Source: Numida meleagris (taxonomy: Eukaryota; Chordata; Aves; Galliformes; Numididae). Taken from it: 64,000 bases of DNA. The stretch covers positions 35,610,826 through 35,674,825 of the forward strand of contig NC_034414.1 in the NCBI RefSeq assembly GCF_002078875.1, given 5' to 3'. Positions 48,640 through 60,700 of this stretch are shown piece after piece. Positions within the stretch are counted from its first letter, which is position 1; every line of letters begins with the position of its first letter. Both the position numbers and the translations under genes were made by a program. The notes beneath the pieces are model-generated. The model made no database searches and was not told the DNA's origin. It saw only the letters and a list, made by a program, of their open reading frames with translations.

Positions 48640-49660
48640 ACAAAATGGTTGAAGTTAGCAGGGACCTCTGAGTCCATCTGGTCCAGTCCCTACTCCAGTG
48701 GGGCCACTTAGAGCAGGTTGCCCAGGAATCTGTACAGGTCGCTCTTGAATATATTGAAGTGAGGGAAGTTCCACAATCTCTTTGAGCAGCCTATTTCCAT
48801 GCTGAGTCACTTGCATTTTTTTAAAATAAAAATAAATTTAAAATGTTTGTATGGGATCTCCTGCATTTCAGTTTGTGCCTGTTGCCTCTTCTGTTGTCAT
48901 TCACCATTACTGGAAGGAATTTGTCTCTGCCTTCTTCACACCTTCCCTCCAAATATTTATATACATCGATGAGATCCCTCCAGGTTAAACAATTTCAGCC
49001 TTTCCTTATCTGAGAGAATGAGAGATGTTTTAATCCGCTAATGAATGTGATGGCCCTTCACTGGCCATTCTACAGCGTGTCCGTATATTTCGTATTGTAT
49101 GGACACAATAGTCCAGGTGTGGCCTCACCGGTGCTGAAATAGAGGGGAAAGACCAACTCTTTGGACACACTTGTGACTCTCTTCCTAATGCAGCCTAAGA
49201 TACCATTAGCTTTCTTTGCCACAAGGCCACGGTATGTATTCATGATAACTTGCTGCCCACTGGGATCCCCAGGTCTGCATCTGCAAAGCTACTTTCCGTA
49301 TGGTTGGCCTCCAGCGTATATTGATATATGCAATCGTTCTTCTCCAAGTTTGTGCTTCTCCTTGTTGAACTGCATGGGGTTCCTGTCAGCCTTTTTCTCC
49401 ACGCTATCAAGGTCCCTCTGTAAGGCACTGTAAACTTGTGATGTATCAGCCTTTCCTCCCAGTTATGTGTAGTCTTCAAACTTGCTGTGAGTACTCTCTG
49501 CCCCATCATCCAAATCATTACGGAAGATGTTGAACTGTACTAGACACAGGATTAATTCCTGTGGTACTCCTCCAGTTTGTGGCCTCCAACTTGGCCTTGT
49601 CATCAACTAGGCCACCATATTCATGATGACAAACCGCTGGGGCTGGCCATTCAGTCATCA
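48640..49660 (-). mobile_element. CR1 LINE fragment, antisense in intron 1
   Basis: About 1 kb with the CR1 ORF2/3' end layout in reverse. 'gcagggacctctgagtccat' near 48660 is the 3' end. 'taccattagctttctttgcc' near 49200 and 'ttgttgaactgcatggggtt' near 49363 match the CR1 segments coding for the 'FNKEK...' region in the antisense direction. Multiple stops and indels make it inactive. It lies opposite to the direction of ARHGAP5 transcription. Confidence 0.9.
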
Positions 49661-50639
49661 TTTGTTTTGTTTTCATCATAGTGCAATTGTTTCTAAAACA
49701 GTAAATATCTTTCCATTTGCAGTATGTACATAAGCAACATCTTCTTGTTAATAACCGATAGTACTGCTCATTATATGAGATGACAGCTTCAGTAAAACCA
49801 CTAGATCTTTGATATAATTCTATGGAAGTTTGTGTGCATTGAGTTTCTGTTTACAGTTATTCTGGTTTTTTTTTTTATTTTCAAGAGACAAGGATGGGTA
49901 GTACTTTTTAGTATTTTTTAGTATTTTTAAAAACCTGAGAATTAAGTCTTTCTGTGTTAATATCTGTATACCAACGTTCACATTTTTTTCAGTAAAATTT
50001 AGGTTAGAAGTTTCTCCTTGAGCAGTCTACTGTTAGTGTGCAAATAAGTAGTTTACTTTTGCAGATAGGTGGTAACTGAGTTGCATTGTCAACTTCCTGG
50101 TTTTACAGCTTCGTATTTAGAAAGTTTCTCTACTGAAAACTAAAAGTCAAATGCACAAATGTACACAAAATTAATGTTATTCATGCAAGTAAGCCTGCTA
50201 TCCGGTGGAAATGTGAGCATAAATGAAAATACATGTATGTGAATATTTCTCTGGATTTGTTACTGTAATGTATTTATCCATCGCGAGAGCCAGCCACCGT
50301 AAAACTTGACTTGCCCCTCATCTGAAGTAACAAGGAAAATTCTGATAGAGCAGAAAATGCTACTTAGTGCCTGTAAGTTGTGAAAGAAAACATTTGTTCT
50401 TTTCAGCCATACTCTGATCACCTATTCAAATAGATGAGCCGTTACTAAACTAAAACCTGTTTATTTTTATCTCTTTGATATGCGATTAATGTGAATAAAC
50501 TATGAGCTCAAGATCTCATTTAAAGTAGTTGTGAAGCATTCATGTACAGAGAAGATAATTTCAGGGTAAACAAGCAATATAGCTTTTAAAATTTCTTTTC
50601 GCTTGTGAATTACAGAAAGGAAATACCTGCAATCTGTAA

Positions 50640-50662
50640 TTTTTTTTCCTTTTTTTCTTTAG
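50640..50662 (+). other. ARHGAP5: Splice acceptor of ARHGAP5 exon 2
   Basis: An almost uninterrupted T/C tract (about 50640-50660) runs directly into TTTAG at 50658-50662, followed by GAAGATG. The strong polypyrimidine tract and AG, 174 nt upstream of the start codon, mark the 5' edge of the large coding exon. Confidence 0.8.
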
Positions 50663-50836
50663 GAAGATGATCCTTCTTCATCCTGAGTGTCTGAGCTCTC
50701 AATGACAAGCTGAAACAAGAACAACTGAAAGCTGTTTGTGAAACCCTGGATATACAATTTAAACTTGTAGGAACATTTCCAGAATGAAAACCACATCCAG
50801 TTACCTTAATAATTGCCAAATGATGAGAGGAAAGTT
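50663..50836 (+). other. ARHGAP5: ARHGAP5 5'UTR part of exon 2
   Basis: A 174-nt leader between the acceptor and the initiator methionine. It holds three upstream ATGs: 50667 (12 codons, stop at 50703-50705), 50702 (3 codons) and 50784 (18 codons, stop TGA at 50838-50840). The first and third have A at -3. Such a leader would be expected to lower initiation at the main start or require leaky scanning or reinitiation. Confidence 0.75.
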
Positions 50837-50840
50837 ATGA
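50784..50840 (+). other. uORF overlapping the ARHGAP5 start
   Basis: ATG at 50784 opens 18 codons (starts MKTTSSYLNN) ending at TGA 50838-50840. The stop lies inside the main ATG ATG: 50837-50839 is the first start, 50838-50840 the uORF stop and 50840-50842 the second start, so the sequence reads ATGATGG. This TGATG overlap is a geometry compatible with termination-reinitiation. Translation is not shown by sequence alone. Confidence 0.5.
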
Positions 50841-53800
50841 TGGCAAAAAACAAAGAGCCACGTCCCCCATCCTATGCTGTTAGTGTTGTTGGACTGTCTG
50901 GAACTGAAAAGGATAAAGGTAATTGTGGAGTTGGAAAGTCGTGTTTGTGCAATAGATTCGTTCGTTCAAAAGCAGATGAATATTATCCTGAGCATACCTC
51001 TGTGCTTAGCACAATTGACTTTGGAGGAAGAGTTGTTAACAATGATCACTTTTTGTACTGGGGTGACGTAACACAAAGCGGGGAGGATGGAATTGACTGC
51101 AGAATTCATGTAATTGAACAGACTGAGTTCATTGATGATCAGACTTTCTTGCCTCATCGGAGTACGAACTTACAACCATACATAAAACGTGCAGCTGCCT
51201 CCAAACTGCAGTCAGCAGAAAAATTAATGTACATTTGCACAGATCAGCTGGGCTTGGAGCAAGACTTTGAGCAAAAACAAATGCCTGAAGGGAAATTAAG
51301 CATAGATGGATTTTTACTGTGCATTGATGTAAGCCAAGGATGTAATAGGAAGTTTGATGATCAACTTAAATTTGTGAATAATCTCTATATTCAGCTATCA
51401 AAATCTAAGAAACCCATAATAATAGCAGCAACAAAATGTGATGAATGTGTGGATCATTATCTACGAGAGGTTCAGGCATTTGCTTCTAATAAGAAGAACC
51501 TTGTGGTAGTGGAAACATCAGCAAGATTCAATGTCAACGTTGAAACTTGTTTTACTGCCCTGGTACAAATGATGGATAAGACCCGTGGTAAACCTAAAAT
51601 AATCCCCTACTTGGATGCCTACAAAACTCAAAGACAGCTAGTTGTTACAGCAACAGACAAGTTTGAAAAACTTGTCCAAACTGTGAGAGACTATCATGCT
51701 ACTTGGAAAACCGTTAGTAATAAACTGAAAAACCACCCTGATTATGAAGAGTACATAAATTTGGAAGGAACAAAAAAGGCCAAAAATACATTTTCAAAAC
51801 ACATAGAGCAGCTTAAACAGGAACATATTAGAAAAAGAAAAGAAGAATATATTAATGCATTGCCGAGAGCTCTTAATACTCTTCTGTCAAATCTGGATGA
51901 GATTGAACATTTGAGCTGGTCAGAAGCTTTGAAGTTAATGGAGAAAAGGCCTGACTTCCCTTCCTGTTTCGTAGTGCTTGAAAAAACACCCTGGGATGAA
52001 ACTGACCATATAGATAAAGTGAATGACAGAAGGATTCCGTTTGACCTTCTCACTACACTAGAGGCAGAAAAAGTTTATCAAAATCATGTGCAGCATCTTA
52101 TATCTGAAAAAAGGAGGATTGAAATGAAGGAGAAATTCAAAAAAACACTTGAGAAAATCCAGTTCATTTCACCTGGACAGCCATGGGAAGAAGTTATATG
52201 TTTTGTTATGGAGGATGAGGCATTCAAATACATCACTGATGCAGATAGTAAGGAAGTGTATGGTAGGCATCAGAGGGAGATTGTTGAAAAAGCCAAAGAG
52301 GAGTTTCAGGAAATGCTTTTTGAACATTCAGAGCTATTTTATGACCTGGATCTTAATGCAACACCAAGTTCAGATAAGATGAGTGAAATTCATGCAGTTC
52401 TGAGTGAGGAGCCTAGATACAAAGCTTTACAGAAACTTGCACCTGATAGAGAATCTCTTTTGCTCAAACACATAGGATTTGTTTATCATCCAACTAAAGA
52501 AACTTGCCTCAGTGGCCAAAATTGCATGGACATTAAAGTAGAGCAGTTACTTGCCAGCAGTCTTCTGCAGTTGGACCATGGCCGTTCAAATTTATACCAT
52601 GATAGTGCCAACATAGACAAGGTTAATCTTTTCATTTTGGGCAAAGATGGCCTTGCACAAGAGTTAGCAAATGAAATTCGGACACAATCCACTGATGATG
52701 AATATGCATTAGATGGAAAAATATATGAGCTAGATCTTAGGCCAGTTGATGCAAAATCCCCATACCTGTTGACTCAGTTGTGGACCTCTACCTTCAAACC
52801 ACATGGTTGTTTCTGTGTATTTAACTCTATTGAATCACTGAATTTTATTGGGGACTGCATTGCAAAAATAAGAGCTGAAGCATCTCAGATAAGGAGAGAC
52901 AAGTACATGGCTAATCTTCCGTTTACGTTAATACTGGCTAATCAGAGGGACAGCGTTAGCAAGAATCTGCCTATTCTGAGACATCAGGGACAGCAGTTGG
53001 CCAACAAATTACAATGTCCTTTTGTAGATGTGCCTGCTGGTACATATCCACGCAAATTTAATGAGACCCAAATAAAACAAGCTCTGAGGGGAGTACTGGA
53101 AGCAGTTAAACACCACTTTGATGTTGTAAGTCCTGTTCCCACCATTAAAGATCTGTCAGAAGCTGACTTAAGAATTGTCATGTGTGCTATGTGTGGTGAT
53201 CCATTCAGTGTAGATCTCATTCTTTCACCCTTCCTTGACTCTCACTCCTGTAGTGCTGCTCAGGCTGGCCAAAACAATTCTTTGATGCTTGATAAAATTA
53301 TAGGTGAAAAGAGGCGTAGAATACAAATAACTATATTATCGTACCATTCCTCAATTGGTGTAAGGAAAGATGAACTCGTTCATGGATATATACTTGTTTA
53401 CTCTGCAAAGCGGAAGGCATCCATGGGAATGCTTCGGGCATTTCTTTCTGAAGTTCAGGATACAATTCCTGTCCAGTTAGTGGCTGTTACGGATAGCCAG
53501 GCAGACTTTTTTGAGAATGAAGCTATCAAGGAGCTCATGACTGAAGGAGAACACATAGCAACTGAGATTACTGCAAAGTTTACAGCTTTGTATTCATTAT
53601 CTCAATATCATCGTCAAACAGAGGTCTTCACTTTGTTCTTCAGTGATGTATTAGAGAAGAAAAACATGATTGAAAGTTCCTATATGTCAGACAGCACAAG
53701 GGAGACAACGCATACAAGTGAGGATGTTTTTTCAAGGTCTCCCAGAGGAAGTTCCCTTGACTATAATTACCCAGATTCAGAGGATGATGCTGAGGGACCG

Positions 53801-54559
53801 CCACCGTACAGTCCAATTGGTGACGACGTAAGGTTACTGCCGACCCCTAGTGACCGTTCAAAGTACCGACTGGACTTGGAAGGAAACGAGTATCCTATTC
53901 ACAGCACACCACTCAATTGTCATGACCACGAACGCAACCATAAAGTGCCTCCTCCAATAAAACCGAAACCCCTTGTTCCAAGAACAAATGTGAAAAAACT
54001 GGATCCTAACCTCCTGAAAACAATTGAGGCAGGTATTGGTAAAAATCCAAGGAAGCAACCTTCTCGAGTGCCTGTAGCGCCACCAGAAGATGTAGACCAA
54101 TCTGACAATTATGCTGAACCTATTGACACTATTTTCAAACATAAAGGCTTTGCAGATGATATTTACGCAGTTCCAGATGATAGTCAGAATCGTATTATTA
54201 AAGTTCGAAACTCAATGCCTGTAAATGTTCAGGGTGATGAAGAAAATGGGTTTTCTGACAGAATATCTAAAAGTCATGGGGAAAGAAGACCTTCAAAGTA
54301 CAAATATAAGTCTAAGACATTGTTCAGCAAAGCTAAGTCTTACTATAGGAGAACACATTCAGATGCAAGTGATGATGAGGCTTTTACCACCTCTAAAGCT
54401 AAAAGAAAAGGAAGACATCGTGGAAGTGAAGAAGACCCACTTCTTTCACCTGTTGAAACATGGAAGGGTGGCATAGATAATCCTGCTATTACATCAGATC
54501 AAGAATTGGATGATAAAAAAACAAAAAAGAAAACTCAAAAAGTGAAAGAAGATAAGAAG
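50837..54559 (+). CDS. ARHGAP5: Rho GTPase-activating protein 5 (p190-B RhoGAP), first coding exon
   Basis: The exon encodes 1241 residues from MMAKNKEPRPPSY, the known p190-B start; the family protein is about 1500 residues, so this is roughly five sixths of it. p190-B is a cytoplasmic regulator that stimulates GTP hydrolysis by Rho family GTPases and acts in adhesion, cell shape and growth signalling. Visible in order: N-terminal GTPase domain with P-loop GNCGVGKS (28-35), TKCD (199-202) and ETSA (226-229); four FF repeats at about 270-555 (for example TWKTVSNKLK at 289); pseudo-GTPase domains from about 594 and 778; a proline-rich PPPIKPKP; and DNYAEP with Y1092 plus DDIYAVP with Y1110, the pair equivalent to the RasGAP-binding tyrosines of p190-A. 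The catalytic RhoGAP domain is not in this exon; it is encoded downstream of the window. The sequence is closer to p190-B than to p190-A (ARHGAP35). The frame is intact with no stops. A 24-nt extension to a TTG at 50813 is not used. Confidence 0.97.
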
Positions 54560-54565
54560 GTAAGT
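54560..54565 (+). other. ARHGAP5: Splice donor after ARHGAP5 exon 2
   Basis: GATAAGAAG|GTAAGTCAG is a near-perfect donor. The break falls after a complete codon (phase 0) following KEDKK, the known end of the large p190-B exon. Reading through adds only VSQLFML before a stop at 54581-54583. Confidence 0.93.
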
Positions 54566-56904
54566 CAGTTGTTTATGTTGTGAACCACATGTATTTATAT
54601 ATATTATTGGCTGTTTTACGCATCTAATGTATTATAAGAAGGGAGAAGTCAAAATATGCAAGATTCCTTATTTTGAAAAATATACAGTAAAATTTTTAAG
54701 TGGCATTATTTCATTTTGCTCAAGATTTCTCCAGCAGACTTGAGGAGTGACATGGGTTGTCTGTCTAATCAGTTGTTTGACAAGTTTTAGCTCTTTTCGT
54801 TTCTGTATGTACCTATGCTGTTTCACTTCCTTCTGTACGTGTAAGTTAAGGCAGAATTTAGTCTACAAATCCTCCCTTGTTAATCATGATATCTGTTTGA
54901 AAAAAAAACAAGGTAAAAAAAACCAACAAAGCAAAACCTACTTTATGAATACAGGAGAAGAACTGGTTCTTTCAGTTCTTGCAGTTCTGGCTGTTGGAAT
55001 GAAGTTAAGGGCTGGTGAATGAAAGGAGTGGTTTCCTTTTCATTCTCAGTTGTCTGCTGGGAACGTGGAACTCTTTTTTTTAAAAAGCATGAAAAGGGAT
55101 CTTCTTATAGTGGCTTTACTGACTACTGCATTTTCCTAGTGTGTGCAAATAAGTAATCAACCTGTACAATTTTCTGTTAAAACAAAGGGCAGAAAATGCC
55201 CACCTAGTGTAAGTTTCTAAATAATTGATATTCTCCTTAAAAAATGCCTGTTTGATTTTGATCTTTGTTTGTTGTTTACTTTTTGTTTTATTTTATTTTT
55301 TTAAGTTTATATTCAGGTAGTATTGTGATTATAGGTACTGAATTTATACTCTTTATAGGTTAGATTTTAATTTTAGGCAGGCGGTCGTTGTCTTGCAAGT
55401 AGTTCTTGTTTAATGTTACATTAGTCAGTTACATACATTCTTTCTTGTTGCAAATTAAGTTGTTCTTAATAATGTCTTTGATAGGGTTTTAAAAACGTTC
55501 CTATTAGCTTATACCTGACTACTGGAATAGCATATTGAAAAAGAAGTTTTGTTCAAATAGAATGTGGAGTTAAATTTTGCTAATCATTTAAATTCTGAAT
55601 TGCTTTTAGTATGCAGCTGTGATTTGAATTACACATGGCGGATTTAAAGGGTACTGTATTTTCTTAAGGCTTCCTAATGAGCATAAATATTGTTGTCCTG
55701 TGATTATAAAATCATATGGTTAAAAATACTTTGAAGATCCTCTTTTTAGGGGGAAACAAAAATTTTTTTTTAAAATAATTACATACTTTTGATTGAAGTT
55801 ATCTTACTCCATAGAATCTGAAATACAGCGTTCCTACTGCTGTCTCAGCTGTCTTGAGTTGACAGAAAGTTCCTTGGAAGTGGATATTTATGTTTCAGCT
55901 GCGTAGGCTGGATGTCATAGGATCTTTTCTTCCTGGCATTGTGTCAGCAGCTCCCCTGCTGTCTTTACCAAGCCCTCTGCTGCTGCTTTAGCCTGCTCAG
56001 GGACAGATGGAGTCAGAAGTTTCAGATTTTTGGAATTTCCTTTGCAGCGGATAAGAGTACTACAAGAGTAGTTTAAAGCTTTCTGTAGCTCACCTCTTGC
56101 TTTTTTTCTGAATTTGTAATTTATGGTCCAGGGCTGTTGCTCCCATGTCTAATAGCAGAAATAGAAATTATTGGAATGACAGGTAAAGCAAATTTATCTT
56201 GCAAGGTAAAATGCTCATAAATGTTCAAAAAGTCTAAAAATGTTGAATGCTTAGTTCTTTTAATAAGTAGTGGAGTTTTTTTTGTGTATGTTGTGTTAAT
56301 TTGCATTACGTTGAAAAGTAGTTCCACTTCATGTGGTAAGTCACTTTGGTTTGTAAGTAATATACTCCTTTCTTTAGCTGTAGTTTCTTTATTTTTCTGC
56401 AAGGGGTGCACAGTAATTTTGCAACTTAGAATGTTTTAGTGTGTTGTATTACATGAGCAGCCAGCAGTCTTTAGTTACAGTACTGGAAGGATTATTCAGA
56501 TGATATTTTCCTCTCCTTCCTGTGCTTTGTAGACCTTACAAGGGTTATTAATGTAAAACTCTCTACAGATTACTTGATTTTTTTTGAAAAAAAAAAAAAG
56601 TGTGAATTTCATGAGTGTGAAAAGGATGAATAAAATTCTGTAGTACTTCCTGATTATTTCTTAAAGCCCTTACTGATACTTTTTCTAAACTGTTCAGCTG
56701 TATTTAATGGTAACGTAAGTTGAAGTGTGGCTATTTTTGCTATAAAGGTAGTTATACTAAAATATAAATATTTTATAAACAAAATGAATTTGTTCCAATG
56801 TTTATTCAAAACAAAAACTCAACCTGTTAAGTCTGAGGTCCTCATTGTCAAAGATTACATCTGCAGGGATAGGAAGGAGGAAAGGAGTTTTGGCAAACAG
56901 TAGG

Positions 56905-57725
56905 GAAAACTACTATTGCTTTTACCAGCTTTTACCACCACCGGAGTTGGTGAGGGGATGCAGTGATTTTGAAGCCCAACTCTTGGCTCTGCATAGGACC
57001 ATCCAAAATCCAAGTGCTATGTTTGAGAGCATTGTCCAAACGCTCCTTGAACTCTGGCAGCTTCGGGCTGTGCCCCCTTGTCCTGGGGAGCCTTTTCCAT
57101 GCCTGACCATCCTCCGGTGCAGAGCCTTTTCCTAACACCCCCCTTCACCCTCCTCTGATGCAGCTGCACGCTGTTCCCTCGGGCCTTGTCACTGTCATCA
57201 GAAACCAGAGCTCAGCGCTGCCCCTCTGCTCCCTGTGAGGAGCTGTAGGCCACCATGAGGTCCCCCCTCAGCATCCTCTGCTCTGTGCCAGACAAGCCAA
57301 GAGACCTCAGCTGCTCCTCATTGGTTTTGCCCTCTAGACCCATCACCATCTTTGTAGCCCTCCTTTGGACGCACTCTAATAGTTATGTCCTTCTTACGTT
57401 ATGGCACTAAAAGCTGCGCATGGTGAATGAGGTAAGGCCGCACAGTGCAGAGCAGAGTGGGGCAGTCCCTCGCCCGGTGGCTGTGCTGGGCCTGGACCCA
57501 GGGTGCTGGTGGCCTTTTGGGCTGCCACGGCACACTGATGACTCAGATTCAATTGCTGTCTGTCAGTCCCCATACCTTTTTCCGCAGGGTGGCCTCTCAT
57601 CCCCAGTCTGTACAGCTAGCCCCTGTCTGACTTATACAGGCCAGGATTGCTGTGTCCCAAGTACAGAATCTGGCACTTGTTACATTTGTACCAAACTTAA
57701 AACGTCTATTCTGAACACTTGAGAT
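56905..57725 (-). mobile_element. CR1 LINE fragment, antisense in intron 2
   Basis: On the minus strand, reading down from about 57390, the CR1 ORF2 motif LLECVQRRATKMVMGLEG appears, followed by NEEQLRSLGLSGTEQRMLRG, the typical end of CR1 reverse-transcriptase ORF2. It is GC-richer than the surrounding intron and diverged from the other CR1 copies (a different subfamily is likely). Both ends are degraded; no 3' octamer repeat was recognised. It is oriented opposite to ARHGAP5. Confidence 0.9.
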
Positions 57726-60700
57726 GTTATCAAGGACCGAAGAAAATATTTGATATTGCTATACTTACTGCTGTTTGGAAACATAAATTAGACTGTTCTA
57801 CTGTGGAAAGTATAGCAAAGACAAATCTGTGGCAAGCAGATAATGTTACTTGCAATATCCTCTAACATTGCTTGCTACCAAAGGAAATTAAAGAATTTAA
57901 AACTGAGACCAGTGGAACTGAGTGTACTTCAGTTTGAACTTTTTGTCCATTGATGCTGCACTTAACGCCATTAAGTGTTTGTATTCTCCGATCTCGTTTC
58001 TATATGCCAGTAGTCAGAACTGGAGGAACCATCCCTGAGCTTTGTTTTCAGTTATTGCAGAAATAATCCATCTGAAGACTTTCTTTCCTCTCATTGTCAC
58101 TTTTCGGTAGAACTCCTCCAGAACTTTTATTATCTTTCTGAGGAACCCTTTTGCAATTTCTCGTTCTCATCTTTTCTTGTGGTAACCTTTCTGATTTGTT
58201 TTTTGCCTTTTGTGATCTGCTGCCTTCAAACAAGTAAGCAAGAATGTGGCTGCTGCTTAGTTCTTGACCCAAATTTTAGAAGGTGAAGTTTTTGTAATTC
58301 CTCTGAGCTTATATTTTTGAATAAGGATGACTAAAACTGTATATAGTATTGCAAATACTGTTGTAATTGCTGAGTTGCACCCACTGTTTACTGCAGTCAC
58401 TGTCACTTCAGTACTCTTAGGCCCATTTTTGTCCTTGGTAATTTCCAACTACTGTATTCCTAGTATATAGTACAGATGGTAGTTTTCCAGTGCATGATTT
58501 TTCCATTAGACTATGACTTTTATGTTACTGAATATTGTCCTGTTTCTGTTACTGTATTTGTCTCAGTAATTACATATCACCATTGAGTGCCTTACTGAAG
58601 TCCAGATTGGCAAAACTGCCCGATAACTGTGTTTTCTTTGCTTGAAGAAGAGTGAATGTATTTTCAACGGAGAAGGTTGGATTAGTCTGTTGTAATCTGA
58701 TTTATGGTACAATCACCTTCATCCTATTTTACGTATTAGAGTTATTACCATGACACTAAACGTTCTGAAAATAATTGTTCTGTAGCCTTACATATATTAC
58801 TAAACAAGCAGTCTGTTAACCTTTTTCTGGTAGGGAGATAAAATGAAGAAAGGTAGAGAAAGAAAAATGAAAATGGGCTGGTTTTCAGAGTCATAGGACC
58901 TATTAACCAGGTTGATGTGGAGTTGTGTCTGCACCTCATGCATGAGGTAATGCTGTGCTTGAAAGCAAGCTTTCAAGCGCATGCTGTGCATACTGGTGTT
59001 CACAAACCCAGGATTACTAAGCACAGAGTACAGTTTTTTATGCAGCTTTGCCTTTGGTTTTTTTTTTTTTACCTTGCCTAGTGAGACCTCAGTAGCTGAG
59101 ATGTATACCTGTGCTCATTCATCCCTTTCAAATAGCGCAAGTAGGAACTTCAGGTATATGCTTACCTCAATTAAAATGCTCTAATATTTAGGTGTGGTAT
59201 TGTGTGTTGATCCATACCAGTCTCTTGAGAAGCAGCAGTCTTGCAGGCCATCTAATAGAGTAATTGTGTTAAGTTCAACTCGATGAGTTTGGAGGTACGT
59301 AACAGCACAGAGAAAAAGCAGAAAATTTCAAGACACAAACGGGAAGCGAGCATTTGTAGATGCTACAGGAGGCCTTCCTGCCTCACAGACAGAAACTTCT
59401 TCATATGCACTATAATCCCAAACTGCAATAGTTGGGAAGTTTATACACTGCACCTTACATATTTATGGTATCAAACCTCTGTGTATTTTTAAAATATATC
59501 AATTTATCAATATTAATTATTATTTATATGTTTTTATTTGTCAATTAAATTATTTTAATTGATGGACTCTAGTCTTAATTTAGTACTTCTAACTTCAGGC
59601 AGGAAGCCTTTCTGGTATGGAAACCTACAGCTGTGCATTGTAGTTGTAGTTAATACCCTAATTATTTATCGTTACTGTGAAATTAATAAGTCTAAAAATT
59701 CACCTATCTTGTTTAGCACTCCTACCTTTGTGAACCCTCTGAGATATGTTTGGTACCTAATTTAGGCTGTAATCTTTTTCCCTCTCATGAAGTATGTTTG
59801 TCTTGTGGGTTTATTTTTTTTTTTTTTTGCCTCCACAGTGTATCAGGAACAGCATAAACCCTGAGTAAATTTCTGTGAATGGAAAAGCAAATTCTCATCT
59901 TGATTTTCTGCGGGCTTCTTGCCTTGTTACCTTGCAACTAATATTTGCAAGTATTAAGTTTTCACATTTTGTAAATGAGGAACAAAACTAGTATGAGTAA
60001 ATTTTGCTTTATCCTATGGATCAGGTTATTTTAAGCTCTTCTGAAGACAAATCCTAACTACAGAGATCTTGTAAACAATAGGAAATTAACTAAATGTTCT
60101 GTGAATACTAGTCAGTATTTTTATTATTCAGGGTCAGGTAATCTTTTGTTCCTTTTGATTTTTTTTTTGGTGTATCTGGAGTTTCCAACTGTATTGATGA
60201 ATGAATCTTGAAGAATAGCACTTTAAAACATTATGCTTTGTAAGCTTGTTTGCAAGTAATGATGAACAAAGAGGTTTGTGTGTTACCTTCTGTTTCACCT
60301 TATGCTGATTGTAAGATGCCTTTTTAAACTCATTTGAAAACTTGTAGTATTTCAGCAAGAAAAGTCCAATGGCATCTAGAGTTCTCACATATCTTTCTCT
60401 GGTGATGTAAGTAGCACAGGTTTGACATCTGTTCACCATGTTTAAACTTGTTTGTTCTCATTATAATTTCAGAACTGTATGGAATTTTATGTTGAAACTA
60501 TTACTGAAAAGTGTCAGAAAATAGATAACCCGTATATATTGATCTCAGTTTTAGTAAGACTACGGTAAACTTGTAACAAATAGGAGATCAACTTAAATTT
60601 TTGCTCAGCTGTAAATGTGTGAATTCAGTGGTTGATTTAGCAAACTACTGTCTATTTCAGACTTTACTTAGCTTAAACTCTAAAGTGGCAAAAGGTATGA

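Larger units (their letters stand above)
40845..50662 (+). other. ARHGAP5: ARHGAP5 intron 1 (left boundary inferred)
   Basis: About 9.8 kb between the candidate donor at 40845 and the strong acceptor at 50661-50662. It contains the rest of the CpG island and an assembly gap, an 18-base A run at 42606-42623, a second CpG-rich patch at 43085-43560 and an antisense CR1 at 48640-49660. The remainder is unremarkable AT-rich intron. No additional exon can be supported, though a small alternative 5'UTR exon could be hidden here. Confidence 0.6.

Noticed and set aside
50813..50836. Eight-residue N-terminal extension of ARHGAP5
   Set aside because: It would start at a TTG, not an ATG. The known family N-terminus starts at the ATG at 50837.
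59812..59865. Acceptor-like T tract plus CCTCCACAG in intron 2
   Set aside because: The sequence after the AG stops after 9 codons in the required phase and does not resemble the next p190-B exon; probably a chance poly-T plus CAG.
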